Shown here in pieces: positions 22,778 to 30,375 of a stretch of 64,000 nucleotides of DNA. A model generated the notes under the pieces. It did no database searches, had not been told where the DNA came from, and saw only the letters and a list, made by a program, of their open reading frames with translations. The stretch lies in the NCBI RefSeq assembly GCF_947488945.1, contig NZ_CANLBS010000014.1, positions 124,001-188,000 of the forward strand, read 5' to 3'. This DNA is from an uncultured Streptomyces sp. GTDB lineage: Bacteria > Actinomycetota > Actinomycetes > Streptomycetales > Streptomycetaceae. The stretch's first letter is position 1, and each line of letters opens with the position of its first letter. A program made the translations under genes and the position numbers.

Positions 22778-22885
22778 GCCGACCGGCCCGCGGACCGCGC
22801 CCGGCGCCGCTGTCAAGAGTGTGTCTCCGGACATGATTGGCCATCCGGTTCGTATCCGGAAGCGTCGTCCGGTTACGCTCATGAC

Positions 22886-24115
22886 ATGCATGCCTGGCCC
22901 GCTTCTGAGGTCCCCGCCCTGCCTGGCAAGGGCCGCGACCTTCGGATCCACGACACCGCGACCGGCGGACGGATCACCCTTGACCCCGGTCCCGTCGCCC
23001 GCATCTACGTCTGCGGCATCACGCCGTACGACGCGACCCACATGGGTCATGCGGCGACCTACAACGCGTTCGACCTCGTTCAGCGCGTGTGGCTCGACAC
23101 CAAGCGGCAGGTTCACTACGTCCAGAACGTGACCGACGTGGATGATCCGCTGCTGGAGCGGGCCGTACGCGACGGCGAGGACTGGACCGCGCTCGCCGAG
23201 CGCGAGACCGCACTCTTCCGGGAGGACATGACCGCCCTGCGCATGCTCCCCCCGCAGCACTACATCGGCGCGGTCGAGGCCATACCCGGCATCGTGCCCC
23301 TCGTCGAGCGGCTGCTCGCCGCCGGTGCCGCGTACGAGCTCGAAGGGGACGTGTACTTCTCCGTCGACACCGACCCGCACTTCGGCGGGGTCTCCGGCCT
23401 CGACGCCGAGGCGATGCGGATCCTGTCCGCCGAGCGCGGCGGCGACCCGGACCGCGCCGGCAAGAAGAACCCCCTCGACCCCATGCTCTGGATGGCCGCC
23501 CGTCCGGGTGAGCCGAGCTGGGACGGCGCCTCCCTCGGCGCCGGACGGCCCGGCTGGCACATCGAGTGCGTCGCCATCGCCCTCGACCACCTCGGGATGG
23601 GGTTCGACGTCCAGGGCGGCGGCTCCGACCTCGCCTTCCCGCACCACGAGATGGGCGCCTCGCACGCCCAGGTGCTGACCGGCGAGCACCCGTTCGCCCA
23701 GGCGTACGTCCACGCCGGCATGGTCGGGCTGGACGGCGAGAAGATGTCGAAGTCCCGCGGCAACCTGGTCTTCGTCTCCACGCTCCGCCGCGAGGGCGTC
23801 GACCCGGCGGCGATCCGGCTGGCCCTGCTCGCCCACCACTACCGCTCCGACTGGGAGTGGACCGACCAGGTGCTCGCCGACGCGGTCGCCCGGCTCGGCC
23901 GCTGGCGCGCCGCGGTCTCCCGCCCCGACGGGCCGTCCGCCGACGCGCTCGTCGAGGAGGTTCGCGCCGCGCTCTCCGACGACCTCGACACCGCGACGGC
24001 GCTTGCCGCGGTGGACCACTGGGCCGCCCTCCAGAGCGAGAGCGGCGGCACCGACGAGGGTGCGCCCGGCCTGGTGTCGCGCACCGTCGACGCCCTGCTG
24101 GGCGTGGCCCTGTGA
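22886..24115 (+). CDS. mshC: Mycothiol ligase MshC (Cys:GlcN-Ins ligase)
   Basis: A 409-residue class I aminoacyl-tRNA synthetase homologue, shorter than CysRS. It joins L-cysteine to GlcN-inositol with ATP, the third committed step of mycothiol synthesis. HIGH-like THMGHA follows the zinc ligand in VCGITPYD; other metal or active-site residues lie in WHIECVAIALDHLG and FPHHEMGASHAQ. The KMSKS loop is GEKMSKSRGN. The C-terminal anticodon-binding region of CysRS is truncated, as expected for MshC. It is preceded by SCO1664 and DUF3090 genes and followed by a strong hairpin. Confidence 0.95.
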   Translation: MHAWPASEVPALPGKGRDLRIHDTATGGRITLDPGPVARIYVCGITPYDATHMGHAATYNAFDLVQRVWLDTKRQVHYVQNVTDVDDPLLERAVRDGEDWTALAERETALFREDMTALRMLPPQHYIGAVEAIPGIVPLVERLLAAGAAYELEGDVYFSVDTDPHFGGVSGLDAEAMRILSAERGGDPDRAGKKNPLDPMLWMAARPGEPSWDGASLGAGRPGWHIECVAIALDHLGMGFDVQGGGSDLAFPHHEMGASHAQVLTGEHPFAQAYVHAGMVGLDGEKMSKSRGNLVFVSTLRREGVDPAAIRLALLAHHYRSDWEWTDQVLADAVARLGRWRAAVSRPDGPSADALVEEVRAALSDDLDTATALAAVDHWAALQSESGGTDEGAPGLVSRTVDALLGVAL

Positions 24116-24155
24116 CACCGGAGCCCCGCTGACACCGGCGTCCCGTGTACGACGG

Positions 24156-24189
24156 CGGCCCCGGACCTCCCTGCGGAGGTCCGGGGCCG
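24156..24189. terminator. Strong bidirectional hairpin
   Basis: A perfect 15-bp stem (24156-24170 with 24175-24189) and a CTGC loop lie between convergent mshC and the PAC2 gene. Confidence 0.8.
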
Positions 24190-24240
24190 TCCCGGTGGGT
24201 CTGCGGTCCGGGTCTCTGCCGTCCCGGTGTCCGCGCGGGG

Positions 24241-25290
24241 TCAGTCGTCCGGGTCGCCGGTCGACTCGTCCGGCTTCTCGTCGTCCTGGTCCTGCCCGGA
24301 AGAGGCGTCCCGGCCGCCGCGCGAGCCGCCGGGGTCCTCGCCCGCCTCGGGACGCTGCGGCTTCGGCGGGCGGGTGCGGCCACCTGCCGGATCGCGCAGA
24401 TACGGTACATCGCCGTCCGTCGCGTGGCCGCCGGGAGCCTGACCGGCGGCGGGGTCGCGGCGCCGCAGATAGCGCTCGAACTCCCGCGCGATGGCCTCGC
24501 CCGACGCCTCGGGCAGCTCGGCGGTGTCCCGCGCCTCCTCCAGCGTCTGGACGTACTCCGCGACCTCGCTGTCCTCCGCGGCGAGCTGGTCCACGCCGAC
24601 CTGCCAGGCGCGGGCGTCCTCGGGCAGCTCGCCGAGCGGGATGCGCAGGCTCAGCAGGTCCTCCAGCCGGTTCAGCAGCGCCAGCGTGGCCTTGGGGTTC
24701 GGCGGCTGCGACACGTAGTGCGGCACCGCCGCCCAGAGGCTGACGGTCGGGATGCCGGCGTGGGTGGCCGCCTCCTGGAGGATGCCGACGATGCCGGTCG
24801 GCCCCTCGTACCGGGTCTCCTCCAGGTCCATGGTCCGCGCGAGGTCGGGATCGGACGTGACGCCGCTGACCGGCACCGGCCTGGTGTGCGGGGTGTCGCC
24901 CAGCAGCGCGCCGAGGATCACCACCATCTCGACGCCGAGTTCATGCGCGAAGCCCAGCAGCTCGTTGCAGAACGAGCGCCAGCGCATGGACGGCTCGATG
25001 CCGCGGACCAGGACGAGGTCGCGCGGCGTGTCGCCGCCGACCCGGATCACGGACAGCCGGGTCGTGGGCCACGTGACCTTGCGGACCCCGCCGTCCAGCC
25101 ACACCGTGGGGCGGTTGACCTGGAAGTCGTAGTAGTCCTCGGCGTCGAGCGCCGCGAACACCTCGCCCTTCCATTCCCGGTCCAGATGTCCGACCGCTGT
25201 GGAGGCGGCGTCACCGGCGTCGTTCCAGCCCTCGAACGCGGCCACCATGACCGGGTCGACCAGCTCGGGTACCCCCTCGAGCTCGATCAC
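24241..25290 (-). CDS. PAC2 family protein (proteasome assembly chaperone-like)
   Basis: About 349 residues from the GTG with an AAGGAGG site upstream (MIELEGVPELVDPVMV). The PAC2 core includes VAAFEGWNDAGDAASTAV, YDFQVNRPTVWLDGG, LVRGIEPSMRWRSFC, VVILGALLGDTPHTRPV and VSLWAAVPHYVSQPPNPKAT. The last 80 residues are charged and low-complexity. In eukaryotes PAC2 helps assemble the 20S proteasome; bacterial members are unassigned. This genome encodes a 20S proteasome about 25 kb away, so a link is possible but unproven. The gene converges on mshC. Confidence 0.88.
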   Translation of the reverse strand: MIELEGVPELVDPVMVAAFEGWNDAGDAASTAVGHLDREWKGEVFAALDAEDYYDFQVNRPTVWLDGGVRKVTWPTTRLSVIRVGGDTPRDLVLVRGIEPSMRWRSFCNELLGFAHELGVEMVVILGALLGDTPHTRPVPVSGVTSDPDLARTMDLEETRYEGPTGIVGILQEAATHAGIPTVSLWAAVPHYVSQPPNPKATLALLNRLEDLLSLRIPLGELPEDARAWQVGVDQLAAEDSEVAEYVQTLEEARDTAELPEASGEAIAREFERYLRRRDPAAGQAPGGHATDGDVPYLRDPAGGRTRPPKPQRPEAGEDPGGSRGGRDASSGQDQDDEKPDESTGDPDD

Positions 25291-25578
25291 CCAGGCCTCC
25301 TTCCGAAGTTCCCTTGCGTACGCACCAACCTTACGGCGTGGAGCATGCCCAACCGTCAGCGCTTTGCACGGGCGGGTGAAGCCGGACCCATCAGGCGCGA
25401 CACCGGTCACACGGTGATCCGGTAGCGGTCGAATCCGGGCATCACGGAACAGATTCATCCGAGCTGTGGCGTAAATCTTTGGCCAGTGCGCTGCTCGTGA
25501 CTGGACTGTCGGGGGTTCGGGAAGCTATACATCGGATGACCGATGAAAGGTCCGATGTTCCACTACCTTGGGGGCCCC
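25291..25578. promoter_or_regulatory. Regulatory region upstream of the fuconate genes, with TCCGATGT dyad
   Basis: ACATCGGA (25529-25536) faces TCCGATGT (25551-25558), an 8-bp perfect inverted repeat with 14 bases between. The same TCCGATGT recurs at 28503-28510 before the FadR-type regulator that closes this cluster. This suggests one operator motif for the regulator. The remaining bases up to the PAC2 start hold the divergent promoters, which I cannot place. Confidence 0.6.
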
Positions 25579-26919
25579 ATGAGACAGACCATCACGGACG
25601 TCGAGGTCCGGGACATCCGCTTCCCCACCTCGGAGGAGCTCGACGGCTCGGACGCCATGAACCCCGACCCCGACTACTCCGCGGCCTACGTCGTCCTGCG
25701 TGCCGGTGACGCCGGCGCCGGTGCCGCGGCCGGCGACGAGGGCCACGGCTTCTGCTTCACCATCGGCCGCGGCAACGACGTGATGGCCGCGGCGATCCAG
25801 GCGCTCGCGCCGCACGTGGTGGGCCGCCCCGCCCCCCGTACCGCCGCGGATCTCGCCGCCCTGTACCGCGATCTGACGCACGATTCGCAGCTGCGCTGGC
25901 TCGGGCCCGAGAAGGGCGTGATGCACATGGCGGCCGGCGCGGTCGTCAACGCCGCCTGGGACATGGCCGCGAAAGCCGCCGGCCTGCCGGTGTGGCAGTT
26001 CCTCGCCTCCATGACGCCCGAGGAGATCGTCTCCCTGGTCGACTTCCGCTACCTCACCGACGCGCTGACCCCCGAGGAGGCGCTCGGCATCCTGCGCGCC
26101 GCCGAACCCGGCCGCGCCGCGCGCACCGCGGAACTGCTCGAACGGGGCTACCCCGCCTACACCACCTCGCCCGGCTGGCTCGGCTACGACGACGAGAAGC
26201 TGGTACGGCTCGCCAAGGAGGCCGTCGAGGACGGCTTCACCCAGATCAAGCTGAAGGTCGGCGCCGACCGCGACGCGGACGTGCACCGCCTGGCGCTGGC
26301 CCGTGAGGCCGTCGGCCCGGACATCAGGATCGCCGTCGACGCCAACCAGCGCTGGGACGTCGCCGGGGCCCTGGAGTGGATGAAGACCCTGGCCCCCTTC
26401 GACCCGTACTGGATCGAGGAGCCCACCAGTCCCGACGACGTCCTCGCCCACGCCGCCATCCGGGCCGGCCAGCCCGTGAAGGTCGCCACCGGCGAACACG
26501 TCGCCAACCGCGTCGTGTTCAAGCAGCTCCTGCAGGCCGGCGCCGTCGACTTCGTCCAGATCGACTCGGCGCGGGTCGCCGGCGTCAACGAGAACCTGGC
26601 GATCCTGCTGCTCGCCGCCAAGTTCGACGTGCCCGTCTGCCCGCACGCCGGCGGCGTCGGCCTGTGCGAACTGGTCCAGCACCTCTCCATGTTCGACTTC
26701 GTCGCCGTCTCCGGCACCTGGCAGGACCGCGTCATCGAGTACGTGGACCACCTGCACGAGCACTTCGTGGACCCGGCCGTCATCGACCACGGCCGCTACG
26801 TCACCCCCCGCGCCCCGGGCTTCTCCGCCCGCATGCACCCCGCGTCGATCGCCGAACACACCTACCCGGAGGGCCCCGTCTGGCAGGCTCGCCGCACCCA
26901 CGAGGAGGCCGGCCGATGA
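25579..26919 (+). CDS. L-fuconate dehydratase (enolase superfamily)
   Basis: About 446 residues from the ATG at 25579; an ATG at 25543 would lie inside the operator and is less likely. Enolase-superfamily catalytic features: the KLK/KxK motif in FTQIKLKVGAD, metal ligands in IAVDANQRWDV, WIEEPTSPDD and ATGEHVANR, then QIDSARVAGVNE and CPHAGGVGLCELVQH. The pattern and length fit the L-fuconate dehydratase (FucD) group, producing 2-keto-3-deoxy-L-fuconate. The overlapping SDR gene downstream supports a fuconate or related 6-deoxysugar acid route. Confidence 0.88.
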   Translation: MRQTITDVEVRDIRFPTSEELDGSDAMNPDPDYSAAYVVLRAGDAGAGAAAGDEGHGFCFTIGRGNDVMAAAIQALAPHVVGRPAPRTAADLAALYRDLTHDSQLRWLGPEKGVMHMAAGAVVNAAWDMAAKAAGLPVWQFLASMTPEEIVSLVDFRYLTDALTPEEALGILRAAEPGRAARTAELLERGYPAYTTSPGWLGYDDEKLVRLAKEAVEDGFTQIKLKVGADRDADVHRLALAREAVGPDIRIAVDANQRWDVAGALEWMKTLAPFDPYWIEEPTSPDDVLAHAAIRAGQPVKVATGEHVANRVVFKQLLQAGAVDFVQIDSARVAGVNENLAILLLAAKFDVPVCPHAGGVGLCELVQHLSMFDFVAVSGTWQDRVIEYVDHLHEHFVDPAVIDHGRYVTPRAPGFSARMHPASIAEHTYPEGPVWQARRTHEEAGR

Positions 26920-27695
26920 CCGGCACCGCAGACTTCGAAGGACTCTCCGCACTCGTCACCGGCGGCGCGTCCGGCATCGGGGCCGCCGTCGCGACCCACC
27001 TGATGGCGCGCGGCGCCCGGGTCGCGGTCCTCGACCGGGAGACCGGGGGAGCGCCCGAAGGCGCCTTCGCCGTCAAGGCCGACGTGACCGACGACGCCGC
27101 CGTCAAGAAGGCCGTCGAACGCGCCGCCGCCGAACTGGGCGGACTGACCACCCTGGTATCCAACGCCGGGATCGGCTCCATCGGCACCGTCGAGGACAAC
27201 GACGACGCCGAGTGGACCCGCGTCCTGGACATCAACGTCCTCGGCATGGTCCGCGCCGCCCGGCACGCGCTGCCGCACCTGCGGACCGCCGCCGCCGAGC
27301 GTCCCGGCGCCGTCTCCATCACCCACACCTGCTCCATCGCCGCCACCGCGGGGCTGCCCGCCCGCGCGCTGTACAGCGCCAGCAAGGGCGCCGTGCAGTC
27401 GCTGACCCTGGCCATGGCCGCCGACCACGTGCGCGAGGGCATCCGCGTCAACTGCGTCAACCCCGGCACCGCGGACACCCCGTGGATCGGCCGGCTGCTC
27501 GGCCAAGCGGACGACCCGGAGGCCGAACGCGCCGCGCTCAACGCCCGCCAGCCGCTCGGCCGGCTGGTCTCCGCCGACGAGGTCGCCGCGGCCGTCGCCT
27601 ACCTGGCCAGCCCCGCCGCCGGCTCCGTCACCGGCATCGCCCTCGCCGTCGACGGCGGGATGCAGGGGCTGCGCCTGCGCCCCGCCGACAGCTGA
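26916..27695 (+). CDS. SDR oxidoreductase, likely 2-keto-3-deoxy-L-fuconate dehydrogenase
   Basis: A 259-residue short-chain dehydrogenase whose ATG overlaps the dehydratase stop (ATGA). It has the NAD-binding TGGASGIGAA, the NNAG-equivalent LVSNAGIGS, the catalytic serine in HTCSIAATAGLP, and YSASKGA (YxxxK). The C-terminal VTGIALAVDGGM is typical. In Xanthomonas an SDR next to fuconate dehydratase oxidises the keto-deoxy acid at C4, so the same role is likely here. The L-fucose dehydrogenase, lactonase, final hydrolase and transporter are not in this window. Confidence 0.85.
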   Translation: MTGTADFEGLSALVTGGASGIGAAVATHLMARGARVAVLDRETGGAPEGAFAVKADVTDDAAVKKAVERAAAELGGLTTLVSNAGIGSIGTVEDNDDAEWTRVLDINVLGMVRAARHALPHLRTAAAERPGAVSITHTCSIAATAGLPARALYSASKGAVQSLTLAMAADHVREGIRVNCVNPGTADTPWIGRLLGQADDPEAERAALNARQPLGRLVSADEVAAAVAYLASPAAGSVTGIALAVDGGMQGLRLRPADS

Positions 27696-27770
27696 CGCAC
27701 CCGGTCGCTGCGGCCGGTGCGGGGAGCCGCGCGGGTCCCGCGCCGCCCGGCCGCCGGGCGACCGGGTGCG
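27696..27770. terminator. Long hairpin between convergent genes
   Basis: A 13-bp perfect stem (CGCACCCGGTCGC, 27696-27708, with 27758-27770) encloses a GC-rich loop that can fold further. It begins at the SDR stop codon and ends 27 bases before the regulator's end. Confidence 0.6.
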
Positions 27771-27797
27771 GGTCAGCCGCGGCCCGGTGCGGAGGGC

Positions 27798-28469
27798 TCA
27801 GAGCGTCGAGCGCAGCCACTGCTCCACGCTCGCCACGTGCGCCGTCGCCCAGGCGCGGGCCGCGTCCGCGTCCCGGTCGCGCAGCGCCGCCACGATCGCC
27901 CGGTGCTCCATCAGGGTCCGGCTCACCGCGTCCCGCTGCGTGAGCCCCCGCCACACCCGCGCCCTGGTCGTCGGGCCGGCCAGGCCGTCCAGCAGGGAGC
28001 AGAGCACCATGTTCCCGGAGGCGCCGACGATCCGCCGGTGGAACTCCAGGTCGGAGACGACCAGTTCCTCCACCGAGGGCTCGTCGCCCAGGGCGTCGAG
28101 GTGCGCGTCGAGGGCGTCCAGCGACGCCTCGTCGATCAGGCTGGCGGCCATCGCCGTCGCCGCCGGTTCCAGGATGCGGCGGACGGCCAGGAACTCCAGC
28201 ACCGTGTCGTCGCGGTGGAAGTCGACGACGAAGCTCAGCGCCTCCAGCAGGAGTTGGGGGTCCAGACTGGTCACGTAGGTGCCGTCGCCCTGGCGCACGT
28301 CGAGCACCCTGATCAGCGACAGTGCCCGCACCGCCTCGCGCAGCGAGTTGCGCGACAGGCCCAGCTCGCTCGCGAGTTCGCTCTCCTTCGGGAGGCGGTC
28401 GCCCGGCCGGAGGGCACCCGAGACGATCATCCCCTTGATCTTCTCGATCGCCTCGTCGGTGACGGCCAT
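27798..28469 (-). CDS. FadR-family regulator of the fuconate genes
   Basis: A 223-residue GntR regulator of the FCD class. Its N-terminal winged helix is IEKIKGMIVSGALRPGDRLP with ELGLSRNSLREAVRALSLI; the effector domain has LEFHRRIVGASGNMVL and MEHRAIVAALRDRDADAA. The ATG (preceded by GGAGGA) is used although the frame is open far upstream, because the domain starts here. It is convergent with the fuconate operon, and its own upstream region carries TCCGATGT as does the operon promoter. Repression relieved by a fuconate-derived effector is likely. Confidence 0.88.
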   Translation of the reverse strand: MAVTDEAIEKIKGMIVSGALRPGDRLPKESELASELGLSRNSLREAVRALSLIRVLDVRQGDGTYVTSLDPQLLLEALSFVVDFHRDDTVLEFLAVRRILEPAATAMAASLIDEASLDALDAHLDALGDEPSVEELVVSDLEFHRRIVGASGNMVLCSLLDGLAGPTTRARVWRGLTQRDAVSRTLMEHRAIVAALRDRDADAARAWATAHVASVEQWLRSTL

Positions 28470-28498
28470 GACGGTCCTCCAGGAAGGTGCGGGGTAGA

Positions 28499-28516
28499 GA
28501 GATCCGATGTCTCGTC
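28499..28516. promoter_or_regulatory. Operator-like TCCGATGT upstream of the FadR-type regulator
   Basis: AGAGATCCGATGTCTCG contains the octamer TCCGATGT (28503-28510), identical to both arms of the dyad before the fuconate dehydratase. The octamer lies within a partial dyad (AGA..TCT). Location 30-50 bases before the regulator start fits autoregulation. Confidence 0.5.
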
Positions 28517-28692
28517 CCATTATGGGGGACAGAGCTCCCCGGAAGAGCCGCGCGGGCGGAGCGCCCGAAGAATACCCGCAACCGGTCGTCCCGCACCTGC
28601 CGAACGTCCCGCTCCTCCCCACCCGTAGTGACGGCTGCTCGCGACGCGGAGTGAATGCGGCGCCGGGCTTCGGATCGTCCGGGGGGAACGCC

Positions 28693-28728
28693 CCGGTGGG
28701 CGGCTCCCCACGGGGAACCGCCCACCGG
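28693..28728 (-). terminator. Terminator of the glycerol operon
   Basis: A 17-bp stem (28693-28709 with 28712-28728, one mismatch) lies 34 bases beyond the end of glpD. No gene occupies 28470-28762. Confidence 0.65.
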
Positions 28729-28762
28729 AAACCGCCCCTCGGGGGCCACGCGCCGCGGCCGG

Positions 28763-30370
28763 TCAGCGGCGGTCCGCCAGCATGGCCTCGACCCTGCTCC
28801 GGATGCCGTCCGTGGCGAGCCCCCGGATGGTGAGCGTGGTGCGGCGGCGCAGCACGTCGTCGGCGGTCTCGGCCCACTCCTGGTCCCGCGCGTACGCGAC
28901 CTGCGCCCAGATCTCCGGCGCGTCCGGGTGGACGCGCTCGGCCAGCGCGGGGTCCTCGTCGGCCAGCCGCACGATGTCGAAGGCGAGCGAACCGTAGTGC
29001 GTCGCGAGGTGGCGTGCGGTGTCCGCGGTCAGCGGGACGTCCGTGCCGCCGCCGGCCAGCAGCCGGTGGGTCACCGCGTCGGGGCTGGCGATGCCGGGCA
29101 GCGGCACCTTCTTCGGCAGCCGCGACATCGGCTCCATGTCGTGCTCCAGCGGGTGCCCGGGGAGTGCGGCCAGCTTCTCCATGATCGTGCGGCCGATGTG
29201 GCGGAAGGTCGTCCACTTCCCGCCCGCCACCGAGAGCATCCCGCCCGGCCCCTCCGTCACGACCGTCTCGCGCTTCGCCTTCGAGGTGTCGCCCGGTCCG
29301 CCGGGCAGCACCCGCAGCCCGGCGAAGGAGTAGGTGATCAGGTCGCGGGAGAGCTGCCGGTCCCGGACGGAGAACGCCGCCTCCTCCAGGATCTGGGCGG
29401 TGTCCGCCTCGGTCACCGCCACGTCGGCCGGGTCGCCCTCGTACTCCTCGTCGGTCGTGCCGAGCAGCAGCATGTCCTCCCACGGCAGGGCGAAGGTGAT
29501 GCGGTACTTGTCGATCGGGGTGGCCAGGGCGGCGTTCCACGGTGCGGTGCGCTTCAGTACCAGGTGCGCGCCCTTGGAGAGCCGCACGGAGGGCGCCGCG
29601 GCCGGGTTCTCCAGCCTCCGCAGGTGGTCGACCCACGGGCCGGTGGCGTTGAGCACCAGGCGGGCCGACACGCCGAACTCCGTGCCGTCGGTCCGGTCCT
29701 CCAGCTCCGCGCCGGTCACCCGGCCGCGTGTGAACCGCAGGCCGGAGACGGCGGCGTGGTTCAGCACCACGGCGCCGGCCGCGACCGCCGCGCGGACCGT
29801 CATCAGCGCCATCCGGGCGTCGTTCATCTGGTCGTCGCCGTAGACGGCGACCGCCTTCAGCCCGTCCGTACGCAGTTCGGGCACGTCGCGCCGGGCCCGC
29901 TGCGGGCTGATCACATGGCCGACGCCGTCGCCGAAGGCGGACAGCGCCGAGTAGGCGAAGACGCCCGCGCCCAGCTTGGCGGCCCCGTGCGGGCCGCCCT
30001 TGTAGACGGGCAGGTAGAAGGTGAGCGGACTCGCCAGGTGCGGCGCCACGTCCCGGGATACGGCCCGCCGCTCGAAGTGGTTCTCCGCCACCAGCTTCAC
30101 GGCGCCGGTCTGCAGGTAGCGCAGACCGCCGTGCAGCAGCTTGGAGGAGGCCGAGGAGGTGGCGCCGGCGAAGTCGCCGGCGTCCACCAGGGCCACCCGC
30201 AGCCCGGACTGGGCGGCGTGCCAGGCGGTGGAGATGCCGAGGATGCCGCCGCCGACCACCAGGAGGTCGTACGTCTCCCGGGACAGCCGGTCCCTGGTCT
30301 CGGCGCGGCCCGGGAGGGAGCCGCCGGCCGGGTGTGCCCCGTGCACGGGGGCGGTCTGCGGGGTGGTCAT
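28763..30370 (-). CDS. glpD: Glycerol-3-phosphate dehydrogenase
   Basis: A 535-residue FAD enzyme oxidising sn-glycerol 3-phosphate to dihydroxyacetone phosphate and passing electrons to quinone. FAD site: YDLLVVGGGILGISTAWHAA near residue 34. Conserved DAO-family parts include SKLLHGGLRYLQTG, NATGPWVDHLR, GTTDEEYEGDP and SVAGGKWTTFRHIG. A helical C-terminal domain follows (LPGIASPDAVTHRLL..). It is the last gene of the glpF-glpK-glpD unit, five bases after glpK. Control by GylR is expected from the operator cluster ahead of glpF. Confidence 0.96.
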   Translation of the reverse strand: MTTPQTAPVHGAHPAGGSLPGRAETRDRLSRETYDLLVVGGGILGISTAWHAAQSGLRVALVDAGDFAGATSSASSKLLHGGLRYLQTGAVKLVAENHFERRAVSRDVAPHLASPLTFYLPVYKGGPHGAAKLGAGVFAYSALSAFGDGVGHVISPQRARRDVPELRTDGLKAVAVYGDDQMNDARMALMTVRAAVAAGAVVLNHAAVSGLRFTRGRVTGAELEDRTDGTEFGVSARLVLNATGPWVDHLRRLENPAAAPSVRLSKGAHLVLKRTAPWNAALATPIDKYRITFALPWEDMLLLGTTDEEYEGDPADVAVTEADTAQILEEAAFSVRDRQLSRDLITYSFAGLRVLPGGPGDTSKAKRETVVTEGPGGMLSVAGGKWTTFRHIGRTIMEKLAALPGHPLEHDMEPMSRLPKKVPLPGIASPDAVTHRLLAGGGTDVPLTADTARHLATHYGSLAFDIVRLADEDPALAERVHPDAPEIWAQVAYARDQEWAETADDVLRRRTTLTIRGLATDGIRSRVEAMLADRR

Positions 30371-30375
30371 GTCGC

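Noticed and set aside
28470..29636. Upstream extension of the FadR-type regulator frame
   Set aside because: The extra 389 codons run antisense-frame through glpD and have no conserved content; the regulator domain starts at the ATG with GGAGGA at 28469.
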